Assembly: GCA_012840535.1 (NCBI GenBank)
Contig: DULF01000184.1
Location: forward strand, 1 to 38,916
Source: Clostridiaceae bacterium
Lineage (GTDB): Bacteria > Bacillota > Clostridia > Acetivibrionales > DUMB01
DNA length: 38,916 nucleotides
Direction: 5' to 3'
In this document: positions 25,748 to 33,282 of the stretch, one piece after another
Position numbering within the stretch: the stretch's first letter is position 1
How the letters are laid out: every line of letters starts with the position of its first letter
Translations under genes and position numbers: made by a program
The notes under the pieces: generated by a model
Database searches by the model: none
What the model was told of the DNA's origin: nothing
Seen by the model: the letters and a program-made list of their open reading frames with translations, nothing else

Positions 25748-25797
25748 ATCTGTTGCTGTGATTCAGGGAATTTATCTATTGCTTAGATTCATGGAAT
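25748..25797. repeat. Two-copy 26-base tandem repeat
   Basis: ATCTGTTGCTGTGATTCAGG at 25748 recurs 26 bases later as ATCTATTGCTTAGATTCATG; both copies continue GAAT. Twenty of 24 positions match. It lies between the epimerase-like gene stop and the dehydrogenase pseudogene. It could be a paired binding site or a slippage product. Confidence 0.6.
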
Positions 25798-25830
25798 AGC
25801 AGGGATAAGTGGAGCAGACAATTTCCGGTA

Positions 25831-26601
25831 TCATATCTCCGTCAGCATCTTTTTAAATCTGCCAATGACCTTTTCATATGCATCCAAATCCATGTTTTCC
25901 AGGTATGGAGTAAAGGAGAAGTATCCGTTAAAACTGCGCGACAAGAGTATTGATGCCAACTCCTTTATCTCTGCGTTTCCTTCACCGGGGAAAACAGCTC
26001 TGCCGTCTACATACAATCCGTCATTAATTCTTAAGAAGCAAATATCGTTTTTCAGCTTGCTGTAATAGAACACGTGGAAAAAAGGATGCCTCTTTAGTTT
26101 AACAAATTCCAAAGGATTAAAAACCAAACCGAGATATTTGTTATTGACAAGTTTGAATATTTTTGTAATTTGGCTGTCTTCAGCCAGATTTGTGCCGCTT
26201 TGGTTTTCAACAAGTACGTATATGCCAAAGCTTTCACCGGAATGAACAATTTTCCCGAAATTCCGGACAAATTCCTCCGCGCTCTTATAGACGGAGGAGT
26301 CATATGGATTTTTTACATTAATACTTTTTATATTTAATAAATGAGCTTTCCTAAAAAGAACTTTATAGTAATCAAAATTATTTACCGGTTCAGAACATGA
26401 ATAACACGCAATTATTTTACTGTTTGCAATCAACATGTTACGGTAGGTTTCAATTTCATCCCCGTTCAATTCTACAAGCGCTTTCCCATCAAATTTTTCA
26501 TCTATCTCAATGTTATGGATAAGGAGTTGCGTACAGACCTGGAGTTTTTGTTCGAAACTTTTCGCAATATCATCGCTGATGCATACGCTGAAGTTATACA
26601 T
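25831..26601 (-). CDS. Sugar isomerase/epimerase-like TIM-barrel protein (AP_endonuc_2 fold)
   Basis: This 256-aa protein fits the xylose isomerase-like TIM-barrel family. VLVENQSGTN and LGLVFNPLEF mark beta strands that normally carry metal-binding Glu and Asp. ICFLRINDGLYVDG then FPGEGNAEIKEL is the usual late-barrel pattern (the phosphate or GxGxxD loop). Some metal ligands look replaced: where LDxGH is normal, LVFNPLEF is seen. Activity could therefore be reduced or altered. It begins 35 bp after the AAC(3)-like gene with GGGGGT as ribosome site, so both are on one mRNA. Substrate unknown; inosose- or keto-sugar isomerisation is typical for such clusters. Confidence 0.75.
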   Translation of the reverse strand: MYNFSVCISDDIAKSFEQKLQVCTQLLIHNIEIDEKFDGKALVELNGDEIETYRNMLIANSKIIACYSCSEPVNNFDYYKVLFRKAHLLNIKSINVKNPYDSSVYKSAEEFVRNFGKIVHSGESFGIYVLVENQSGTNLAEDSQITKIFKLVNNKYLGLVFNPLEFVKLKRHPFFHVFYYSKLKNDICFLRINDGLYVDGRAVFPGEGNAEIKELASILLSRSFNGYFSFTPYLENMDLDAYEKVIGRFKKMLTEI

Positions 26602-26636
26602 ATAATTTACCCCCTGTAAAATTCATAAAGCATAGG

Positions 26637-27497
26637 TCATATGACACATATCTCGCAAGTATTGTCAACACAGCCATTTCCCTCATATCGCGACAGGTCG
26701 ATTGTTTCCTTGTTGTATAGCTTTCTTGACCAATGGCACGAGTTGCAATTAGGATTATGGCATATAAATAACATAGGATCTTCTTTAAGAATCTCAAGAC
26801 CGTATTCAAACAGTTTTACAGCGTCTATCACCTTGACAACTGCGTTTCCGATTTTACCTTCCATGAGTGCCTCTTTTCTTCTCAAATAAGGCGTAATCCT
26901 CAAGAAATCCCTATGCCCCGGAGGGAATTTTTTTAATGTAAATGTTTTATCTTTATATCCGTCAATATAGGTTGGGGCCGGAATATCTAAAGTCCTCAAA
27001 TATACAGCATCGATGGCTTCTTCCATGGAATGCATCATTGTATTTCTGTCCATGTCCACACCCAGAAGGACTATCTTCCCGTTTAAATCCCTGATTTTCA
27101 AGTAAGGTGTGCCTTCGCCGCAGCCTGTTTCGCATTTGTCATGATCTTTAGTTATAAAATGCGCATGTTTGCCTATAGCTGCTACCGAATGGACAGGATG
27201 AAGGCTGCGCATCGCATTGGGTCTTAGCCTGAATTTTTCTGATATTAGACCCACGGCTGATGGTGTTGAAACCGGGTCGAAAGGTGAAAACCAACCCGTC
27301 AAAGTGGACATTACTATTGTTCCCTCTTCCCCTACTGCTTCAAGAAACGCATCAATTACCGTATCTGCTCCTCCTTCGACAAAACCTATGCTTGTTAGTG
27401 CACTGTGGACAAGAAGAACATCACCTTTTTTTATGTCCATTAATTCGAGGCTGAAAAGAATGTCTTCCTTACGAATTGAAACATCCCTGTTTTTCAC
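26637..27497 (-). CDS. AAC(3)-family N-acetyltransferase
   Basis: The family transfers acetyl from acetyl-CoA to an amino group; members include aminoglycoside 3-N-acetyltransferases and many housekeeping relatives (YokD/FrbF-like). Visible motifs are VLLVHSALTSIGFVEGGADT, then TPSAVGLISEKFR, then RSLHPVHSVAAIG and LLGVDMDRNTMMHSMEEA. The C-terminus has clustered cysteines (CHNPNCNSCHW then CVDNTCEIC) that could bind zinc. The frame extends to a TTG at 27518, but GTG at 27497 has AAAGAGG 8 bases upstream. It opens an apparent sugar uptake and modification operon, so an amino sugar or amino-cyclitol acceptor is more likely than drug resistance. That is inference. Confidence 0.88.
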   Translation of the reverse strand: MKNRDVSIRKEDILFSLELMDIKKGDVLLVHSALTSIGFVEGGADTVIDAFLEAVGEEGTIVMSTLTGWFSPFDPVSTPSAVGLISEKFRLRPNAMRSLHPVHSVAAIGKHAHFITKDHDKCETGCGEGTPYLKIRDLNGKIVLLGVDMDRNTMMHSMEEAIDAVYLRTLDIPAPTYIDGYKDKTFTLKKFPPGHRDFLRITPYLRRKEALMEGKIGNAVVKVIDAVKLFEYGLEILKEDPMLFICHNPNCNSCHWSRKLYNKETIDLSRYEGNGCVDNTCEICVI

Positions 27498-27585
27498 GAT
27501 ATGTACCTCTTTCCTCAATTTTTATAAAATTTTATAAAAGAATAACACAACTGCGATGAATAGTCCATTTTATGCGTGATATTTA

Positions 27586-27602
27586 TTGAAAATATATTTC
27601 AA
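27586..27602. promoter_or_regulatory. Inverted repeat in the leader of the AAC(3)/ABC operon
   Basis: TTGAAAATATATTTCAA has 6-base arms TTGAAA/TTTCAA around 5 bases, about 90 bases before the first gene and downstream of the promoter. A third TTTCAA follows at 27610-27615. It is a candidate operator for the ROK regulator, by position only. Confidence 0.35.
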
Positions 27603-27690
27603 ATTTAAATTTCAACGACCTTTTGTAAATTGTGCTCCGATGAGTTCTTTGTTATCTGATTTGCAATATATTTATTCAATGATTAAATTT

Positions 27691-27719
27691 ATTATAAAAT
27701 ATTTAATTTTCCTTGTCAA
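27691..27719 (-). promoter_or_regulatory. Perfect-consensus sigma-A promoter of the AAC(3)/sugar ABC operon
   Basis: On the minus strand TTGACA, exactly 17 bases, then TATAAT. Transcription would begin near 27684, leaving a leader of about 187 bases before the GTG at 27497. The gene-free stretch 27498-27861 holds this promoter, the leader with one inverted repeat, and the dacF terminator; otherwise it is very AT-rich. Confidence 0.85.
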
Positions 27720-27799
27720 GGTATTTTTAAATTTTTTGTATATTTTTAAAAACACTCGAATATCTTTTTTTGCGTCAGTCTTTTTAAAAGCAAAACCAA

Positions 27800-27828
27800 T
27801 AAAAAAAAACAGCTTCTCACAGCTGTTT
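27800..27828 (-). terminator. Terminator of deoB-dacF
   Basis: On the minus strand AAACAGCT and AGCTGTTT form the stem, followed by a run of T. It lies 34 bp past the dacF stop. Confidence 0.85.
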
Positions 27829-27861
27829 TCATTCATAAAAATCAATCTGGATTTTTAGTAG

Positions 27862-29097
27862 TTATTTTCTTCCAATAGCAAACCACCTTATTAGCATTCT
27901 ATAGAACAGCCTGATAAAAGTGGCTCTCTCTACTTCGGTTTCAGCCACCAAATCCGCTTTTCCAACTTCCATTTCATTCAGCCTGTATATTACTTCCCCG
28001 AGCTTCTGTCCAGCCTTTATAGGTGCGGCAATATCGGCATTAAGATTCAATTCTCTTGTGACCTGTTCCAAATTTCCTTTTCTAAGTAAAAGATAGACAT
28101 CATCCGCAAAAATGACATTCACTTTTTCTTTTAATCCCTTTTTAACTACAACTTCCTGAACCACTTCACCTTTCCCGTTAACTTTTGCAGTTTCAAAATT
28201 CGCAAACCCATGGTCAAGAAGCTTCCTGGCCTCTGCAAATCTCGTATTGGAATCCGGTTCACCCAGGACAACCGCTATTAACTGCAGGTTATTTCTTTTA
28301 GCCGATGCGGCAAGACAGTAGCCTGACTTCCTTGTATAACCGGTTTTTAAACCATTAGCTCCTTCATAAAACCTTATTAGTTTGTTCGTGTTGTCAAGTG
28401 AAACAGGCTTTTTCCCCTCTACTCCCTCTCTGAAGTTAGCTTGCCATATTTTTGTGAATTTTGTTATATCTGGATGCTTCATTAACAACTCCCTTGACAT
28501 TATTGCTATATCATATGCAGAACTATAATGTCCGTCATTCTCGATTTCAGCAAGTCCCGTACAATCAAGAAAATTTGTATCGTTCATTCCAAGTTCCTTC
28601 GCCCTTTTGTTCATCATATCCACGAAAGCTTCTTCACTTCCTGCTATTTTTTCAGCCAACGCTACGGTACAATCATTTGCTGAACGTATAACGACTGCTT
28701 TCAGCATTTCTTCCACAGTAAATACCTCGCCGGGTTCAAGCCAGACCTGGGTTCCTCCCATGCTGGAAGCATGCTCTGAAACAGGAACTTTATCTTCGTA
28801 TTTCAACTTGCCACTGTCTATTGCTTCCATGATTAGCAGCATGGACATTATCTTGGTCACGCTAGCCAAAGACATTCTTTCATGACTGTTGTGTTCCAGA
28901 AGCACGGTTCCTGTATTTGCATCCACTAATATTGCTGATTTTGCCTTTAAATCAAGCACATTTGTCTCATCCGCTATTTTTGATACAACTTCTGCAGCAT
29001 AATCGCTATCATCCTCAATCGAATAAGCTGTTATAGGCAACATAAACGTAAACAAAAGGACAACTAACACAATACTGGCGAAAGCTTTTCTAAACAC
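27862..29097 (-). CDS. dacF: D-alanyl-D-alanine carboxypeptidase (PBP5/DacF type)
   Basis: It trims the terminal D-Ala from peptidoglycan side chains outside the membrane; in sporulators DacF limits spore cortex cross-linking. The active site reads SVTK (Ser79, Lys82), then SANDC, and KTGYT. A signal peptide covers about residues 1-25 (FRKAFASIVLVVLLFTFML). A PBP5-like C-terminal beta domain is followed by a basic, amphipathic tail (RLFYRMLIRWFAIGRK) for membrane attachment. The frame runs to 29115, but GTG at 29097 has GGGGAG 7 bases upstream and gives a proper signal peptide; the product is 411 aa. It follows deoB, the Bacillus order. Confidence 0.92.
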   Translation of the reverse strand: MFRKAFASIVLVVLLFTFMLPITAYSIEDDSDYAAEVVSKIADETNVLDLKAKSAILVDANTGTVLLEHNSHERMSLASVTKIMSMLLIMEAIDSGKLKYEDKVPVSEHASSMGGTQVWLEPGEVFTVEEMLKAVVIRSANDCTVALAEKIAGSEEAFVDMMNKRAKELGMNDTNFLDCTGLAEIENDGHYSSAYDIAIMSRELLMKHPDITKFTKIWQANFREGVEGKKPVSLDNTNKLIRFYEGANGLKTGYTRKSGYCLAASAKRNNLQLIAVVLGEPDSNTRFAEARKLLDHGFANFETAKVNGKGEVVQEVVVKKGLKEKVNVIFADDVYLLLRKGNLEQVTRELNLNADIAAPIKAGQKLGEVIYRLNEMEVGKADLVAETEVERATFIRLFYRMLIRWFAIGRK

Positions 29098-29232
29098 ACA
29101 ACCACTCCCCATCATACTTCACGATATGCAATAGAACCTGTAAGCAATAAGAACAAAGCATGTTTTTAGTATATAATTATGCTTTAAAGCGGGAGTATAT
29201 GTATGTTTTGCTTATGCCATCGCCAAACATCG

Positions 29233-30402
29233 TCATAACATAATATCTTTATAAAATCCTGTACCTGCTCCGGTATATGGCAATTCCAGATATTCGGCCA
29301 CAGTTGCGGCAACATCTGCGAAAGTTTGCCTTGTGCCAAGGTTTACACCTTTTTTAAGTTTTTCTCCGTAAACAAGCAGCGGTACATATTCCCTTGAGTG
29401 GTCGGTACTTGCCGTGGTAGGGTCACAGCCATGGTCAGCCGTTATAATCAATATATCGTCCCGTTTCAGGTAGTTAAGCAGCTCCGGCACTTTTGAGTCA
29501 AATTCCATCAATGCGCGTGCATATTCTTCCGCGTTGTTTCTGTGACCGTAAAGCATGTCAAAGTCAACTAGATTCGTAAATATAATCCCTTCAAATTCTT
29601 CTTTCATATATGCAATTGTCTTATTGACACCATCCATATTATTGTGGGTGTGAACTGAGTCCGTTATACCCTGGTTACCGAAAATATCCTTGATTTTCCC
29701 GACTGCTTTCACTTTGTAACCGTTCTCTGAGGCATAATCCAGTACGGTTTTTCTTATAGGTTTAAGTGAAAAATCACGCCTCCTGTCAGTCCTCACAAAT
29801 TTTCCTTCCGAGCCGGCAAAGGGCCTTGCAATTACTCTTCCGACAGCATGTTCGCCTTTTAAAATCTCCCTGGCTATCCTGCATATTTCATAAAGTTCCT
29901 CCACAGGAATAATTTCTTCATGGGCGGCAATCTGGAACACGCTGTCTGCTGATGTGTAAACAATAGGATAACCCGTCATTATGTGTTGTTGTCCTAATTC
30001 ATTTATTATTTCCGTCCCTGACGCGGCAACATTGCCAAGAACCTTACGGTTTATCGCTTTCTCAAATTTATTTATAATCTCATCCGGGAAACCATCCGGA
30101 TAAACAGGAAAAGGTTTATCCAGTATTATTCCTGCTATTTCCCAATGACCTGTTGTTGTATCTTTTCCTGCTGATTTTTCAATCATTCTGCCATAGCAAC
30201 CTATAGCTTTTGGGTACTTGTTAATACCTGTTATTCCATCTATACTCCCTAGTCCCAGCATTTCAAGATTTGGCAGTTTAAACCCTGGAACATGCCTTGA
30301 TATGTTTCCAAGGGTATTACTCCCTTCATCACCATATTTTCCGGCATCCGGAAGCTCTCCGATACCTACGCTGTCCATTACAATTATTATTACACGTTTC
30401 AT
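29233..30402 (-). CDS. deoB: Phosphopentomutase
   Basis: It interconverts ribose 1-phosphate and ribose 5-phosphate (and the deoxy forms) in nucleoside salvage. This metalloenzyme of the alkaline phosphatase superfamily has [20 protein letters not shown] at its start, then [11 protein letters not shown] with the catalytic Thr, and [19 protein letters not shown] with the metal ligands. The 389-aa length is normal. The frame extends to 30429, but ATG at 30402 has AGGAGG 5-6 bases upstream. It is preceded directly by the xerD terminator and followed by dacF; no purine nucleoside phosphorylase lies between, unlike Bacillus. Confidence 0.97.
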   Translation of the reverse strand: MKRVIIIVMDSVGIGELPDAGKYGDEGSNTLGNISRHVPGFKLPNLEMLGLGSIDGITGINKYPKAIGCYGRMIEKSAGKDTTTGHWEIAGIILDKPFPVYPDGFPDEIINKFEKAINRKVLGNVAASGTEIINELGQQHIMTGYPIVYTSADSVFQIAAHEEIIPVEELYEICRIAREILKGEHAVGRVIARPFAGSEGKFVRTDRRRDFSLKPIRKTVLDYASENGYKVKAVGKIKDIFGNQGITDSVHTHNNMDGVNKTIAYMKEEFEGIIFTNLVDFDMLYGHRNNAEEYARALMEFDSKVPELLNYLKRDDILIITADHGCDPTTASTDHSREYVPLLVYGEKLKKGVNLGTRQTFADVAATVAEYLELPYTGAGTGFYKDIML

Positions 30403-30426
30403 ACATATCCTCCTTTCAATAGGAAG

Positions 30427-30464
30427 CAAAAAAATTGCAGGGATTAAAATAACCTTCCCTACAA
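30427..30464 (-). terminator. Terminator after xerD, directly upstream of deoB
   Basis: On the minus strand TTGTAGGGA pairs with TCCCTGCAA, then seven T residues. The T-run ends about 10 bases before the deoB ribosome site. It ends the xerD mRNA and may also attenuate deoB. Confidence 0.75.
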
Positions 30465-30572
30465 TTTTACCACATTGGACTGAATATTAATCTTTCAAAA
30501 TAATTTAATTCGTGCATAATATTTTCTTATCCGGCAACTGGCGCAACATGTTAAACCAGTATCGATTCATAT

Positions 30573-31457
30573 TTATGCTCTTGGATGAGTTTTCTTATAA
30601 ATCTCTTTTATTCTGTTTTTTGCAAGTTGAGCGTATATTTGGGTTGATGATATGTCGGAGTGTCCGAGCATCTCCTGGATCGATCTTAAATCAGCGCCGT
30701 TTTCCAGGAGATGAGCTGCAAAAGAGTGTCTTAAAGTGTGGGGAGTTATATCTTTGTTTATTTTTGCCTGGTTCTTGTATTGCTTGATAATTTTCCAGAA
30801 TCCCTGCCTTGTTAGTCTTTTGCCGTTAATATTGACAAACAAGGCTTTTTCATCGCTGCTGGCGACCAACAGGTTCCTGGCCTTGTTTATGTAATCCTTC
30901 AGAGCGTTAATTGCTATAGTCCCAATTGGAATCATGCGCTCCCTGGAACCTTTATTGCACCTGACAAATCCCATTTCAAGATTAACATCCGACAAATCGA
31001 GGTTGATTAACTCTGACACTCTTATACCTGTGGCATAAAGCAATTCCAGCATGGCCTTATCCCTATAACCCTTTAAATCAACACACTTGGGCTGTTCCAG
31101 CAAAAGCTCCACTTCCTGGGTTGAAAGAATTTGAGGAAGTTTCTTTTCAACCTTTGGGGACTCGAGTTCCTGTGTTGGGTCATGCTCTATAATTTTATTC
31201 TTTGATATGTATTGATAAAACGATCTTAATGATGCAAGATTACGTGATATCGTGGAAGTTGCTCTGCCTTTTTTCTGTAAATGCAGTAAATAAGCTATAA
31301 TCGTTGCTTTGTTTGTATTGGATATGTTATTAAGGTTGATTTCCCGTAAATAGGTCAGGTATTGTTCTATATCTCTTCTGTACGATTGTAAAGTATTTAA
31401 AGAAAGGCGCTTATCCCTTTCCAAGAAGTTAATAAATTTTTGCACTAATGCTTCCAT
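30573..31457 (-). CDS. xerD: Site-specific tyrosine recombinase XerD
   Basis: XerD with XerC resolves chromosome dimers at dif. The 294-aa protein has the SAM-like N-terminal core-binding domain (1-95) and the catalytic domain. Catalytic residues are Arg146 (ATGIRVSELINL), Lys169, His240 and Arg243 (HTLRHSFAAHLLENGA), His266 (LGHSDI) and Tyr275 (TQIYAQL). The C-terminal IKEIYKKTHPRA fits XerD. ATG at 31457 follows AAGGAG by 9 bases; a TTG two codons earlier is in frame. Its place next to deoB and dacF matches ripX in Bacillus, with fur missing between. Confidence 0.93.
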   Translation of the reverse strand: MEALVQKFINFLERDKRLSLNTLQSYRRDIEQYLTYLREINLNNISNTNKATIIAYLLHLQKKGRATSTISRNLASLRSFYQYISKNKIIEHDPTQELESPKVEKKLPQILSTQEVELLLEQPKCVDLKGYRDKAMLELLYATGIRVSELINLDLSDVNLEMGFVRCNKGSRERMIPIGTIAINALKDYINKARNLLVASSDEKALFVNINGKRLTRQGFWKIIKQYKNQAKINKDITPHTLRHSFAAHLLENGADLRSIQEMLGHSDISSTQIYAQLAKNRIKEIYKKTHPRA

Positions 31458-31480
31458 TTTCAACTACTCCTTCTTTTTTA

Positions 31481-31497
31481 GGTTTAATCATTCTCAT
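31481..31497. repeat. 17-base direct repeat, copy near xerD (Fur-box-like)
   Basis: GGTTTAATCATTCTCAT lies about 25 bases upstream of the xerD start. The same sequence with one change (GGTGTAATCATTCTCAT) is at 31720-31736 in the last codons of spoIIM. On the minus strand TGAGAATGATTA resembles a Fur-family half-site arrangement. The 31498-31703 stretch between is AT-rich with no gene seen. Confidence 0.45.
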
Positions 31498-31703
31498 TTA
31501 TATAAATTTTATAAACATAAAGGTTCTTAATTCTAAGCTCGGCTCGGTGTAAAATAGTCTAAAATATTTACATAATTCTTCAATTCTGTTAAAATTCCTT
31601 CAATAACCCAGTAATTTTTAACTTTTTTTGTATATGTTTTCTTGTTTATAAAGAAATACATCTACACGTATTTATTGTTAACATTATTTCCCATAATTAT
31701 ACA

Positions 31704-32345
31704 CTAATTAGTAATAATTGGTGTAATCATTCTCATAAAAACAGGAGTGATAAAGACTTCAACAAGTATGCCTGCAAAAATCAGCAAACTATATAGCACC
31801 GTGGTAAAGCAATAAGCAATAAAACCTCTTTTCAAATTCTCTTTCGATAAGCGCTTTATCGACTTATTTTTAATTATGCTTAGTGAGAAGTTGATACCGT
31901 TCACCCCTAGTGCGATAATGCACGGAACAATAAAAATTTCTTTCGGAAGCAATGCAAGCAAGGTAAATAAAACACCTTTAAATCCTAAAGACTTTATTAT
32001 AAATCCTGAACTGAAACCTGTTATAAATCCTCTTATGCCTATTGCTAAATAAATAAACGGGATTCCAATAATTGTTACGCCAAGTATCCACAAAACCCCT
32101 ACTATTTTCATATTTTCCATGAGTGAGATTTTTATAAGTTCATTACTGTCAATAGTTTGGTAGTCAAGCAGTTGCAGGAAACCCTGGAAATAAACGTTTA
32201 GTTCTTCTGTTTGTATTGAGCTCAGTCCGTTTACCGTAAAAGCGCCTGCTGATATTCCTACGACAAATGCCATAAACAGAAGAAAATACCTGTTTGAATT
32301 ATTCTTAATGTGTTTTACAATAATTTCCCGTATTTTACGCAGCAA
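31704..32345 (-). CDS. spoIIM: Stage II sporulation protein M
   Basis: SpoIIM with SpoIID and SpoIIP forms the DMP complex that thins the septal wall so the mother cell can engulf the forespore. The 213-aa protein has about five membrane helices. FLLFMAFVVGISAGAFTVNG, then FIYLAIGIRGFITGFSSGFI and LLALLPKEIFIVPCIIALGV are family segments. The start codon is TTG at 32345, 7 bases after AAAGGGG. An inverted repeat stands just upstream of the ribosome site. It lies between xerD and nudF as in Bacillus. Confidence 0.95.
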   Translation of the reverse strand: MLRKIREIIVKHIKNNSNRYFLLFMAFVVGISAGAFTVNGLSSIQTEELNVYFQGFLQLLDYQTIDSNELIKISLMENMKIVGVLWILGVTIIGIPFIYLAIGIRGFITGFSSGFIIKSLGFKGVLFTLLALLPKEIFIVPCIIALGVNGINFSLSIIKNKSIKRLSKENLKRGFIAYCFTTVLYSLLIFAGILVEVFITPVFMRMITPIITN

Positions 32346-32361
32346 AGCAAATCCCCTTTAC

Positions 32362-32404
32362 TCAAGCATAAACATATCACCTATATATTGATTCTTATGC
32401 TTGA
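32362..32404. promoter_or_regulatory. Perfect 10-base inverted repeat upstream of spoIIM
   Basis: TCAAGCATAA (32362-32371) and TTATGCTTGA (32395-32404) are perfect complements separated by 23 bases. The near arm is a few bases from the spoIIM ribosome site. No T-run follows. It may be an operator or a hairpin that limits translation. Confidence 0.55.
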
Positions 32405-32480
32405 ATTAAGGAAAAAATTACAATTATGCTCAATTTACAGTAAACTCTTTACGACATGGCTTTAATTTGCGTTGTCATGT

Positions 32481-33029
32481 TCAAATGTCCAACTTGCCGG
32501 ATATATACTTTTCAGCTATTAAAATTCCGATAATACTCTTTGCATCTGTTATCTCATGCCTGAAAATCATATCCACCAGTTTGTCTATTTTAATTTTTTC
32601 ACAAGATATGAATTCGTCCTCGTCTGCACTGGATTCTCCTTCCTCAAGTCCCGTTGCAAGAAACATATGCAATACTTCGTTGCAGAATCCGGGTGTACTG
32701 TGTATGCTTATAACATGTTTCATGTTTTTTGCAGTGAGACCGGTTTCTTCTTTCAATTCCCTTCTGGCGCATGTTTCCGGGTCCTCGCCCGCATCAAGTT
32801 TTCCGGCGGGTATCTCCAGTGATACTTTCTCTATTGGCTTACGGTATTGTCTCACCATGTAGAGCTCATTGTCAACGCTTACAGGGATTATTACCGATGC
32901 TCCGGGGTGAAGCACCAAATCTCTTGTTCTCTCCTCACCATTAGGCAATGTAACTGTAAGGCATTCAACCTTAATAATGTTGCCGTTATAAATTTGTTTT
33001 TTACCTACTGTTTTTTCCTCATAATTCAT
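32481..33029 (-). CDS. nudF: NUDIX hydrolase, ADP-ribose pyrophosphatase type
   Basis: It splits ADP-ribose to AMP and ribose 5-phosphate. The full Nudix box is present: GKLDAGEDPETCARRELKEE, then TGLTA. YNGNIIKVECLTVTLPNGE at the N-terminus, VVREYRKP-like VRQYRKPIEKVSLEIPAG and STPGFCNEVLHMFLATGL all match the YqkG/NudF group. ATG at 33029 has AAAGGAGAG about 11 bases upstream; the frame runs 23 codons further back without a good site. The product is 182 aa. It neighbours spoIIM and the MciZ-like ORF, as in Bacillus. Confidence 0.93.
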   Translation of the reverse strand: MNYEEKTVGKKQIYNGNIIKVECLTVTLPNGEERTRDLVLHPGASVIIPVSVDNELYMVRQYRKPIEKVSLEIPAGKLDAGEDPETCARRELKEETGLTAKNMKHVISIHSTPGFCNEVLHMFLATGLEEGESSADEDEFISCEKIKIDKLVDMIFRHEITDAKSIIGILIAEKYISGKLDI

Positions 33030-33147
33030 ATTTGCATTATCTCTCCTTTTATCACTTAAAACTTTATTTCCAGATTTGTTATAACTCTGTCCATTCATGT
33101 ATATAATTATACTAATTGTTTGTTATATTATGGGCAGGTGGAAATTT

Positions 33148-33282
33148 ATGTTTCAATTGGTTTACAGAGAAAAATTCTATATGTATGGAAAAATTTATGA
33201 TGTAATAAAACAGCTTAAGGAACTGTCAGAAAAATTTACAACGGTAAAGGAATTCCTTGAGCATATGACAAAAGAATTATAG
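33148..33282 (+). CDS. 44-aa MciZ-like peptide (FtsZ-ring inhibitor candidate)
   Basis: A short plus-strand ORF with AGGTGG 6 bases before its ATG. The frame is open further upstream, but no other ribosome site is seen. The key run [14 protein letters not shown] followed by [11 protein letters not shown] lines up with VGKAWEIRAKLKEY and FQYVKDWI of Bacillus MciZ, as I recall that 40-aa peptide. MciZ is made in the mother cell during sporulation and blocks FtsZ polymerisation. The position next to nudF in a spoIIM/xerD/deoB/dacF block matches my memory of the Bacillus locus. It converges on rnhA, overlapping its end by 6 bp. I see no convincing sigma-E promoter. Real gene likely; the MciZ role is an inference. 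Confidence 0.68.
   Translation: MFQLVYREKFYMYGKIYDVIKQLKELSEKFTTVKEFLEHMTKEL

Noticed and set aside
26637-27497. Antibiotic resistance gene for aminoglycosides
   Set aside because: AAC(3) family also includes many non-resistance enzymes, and the operon context is sugar transport with no mobile element nearby.
29130-29232. Sigma-F or sigma-G promoter for dacF
   Set aside because: A GCATA element is present upstream, but no matching -10 sequence occurs at the required distance.
33097-33147. Longer 61-codon version of the MciZ-like ORF
   Set aside because: The extra 17 codons have no ribosome site and overlap the nudF upstream region; ATG at 33148 has AGGTGG at good spacing.
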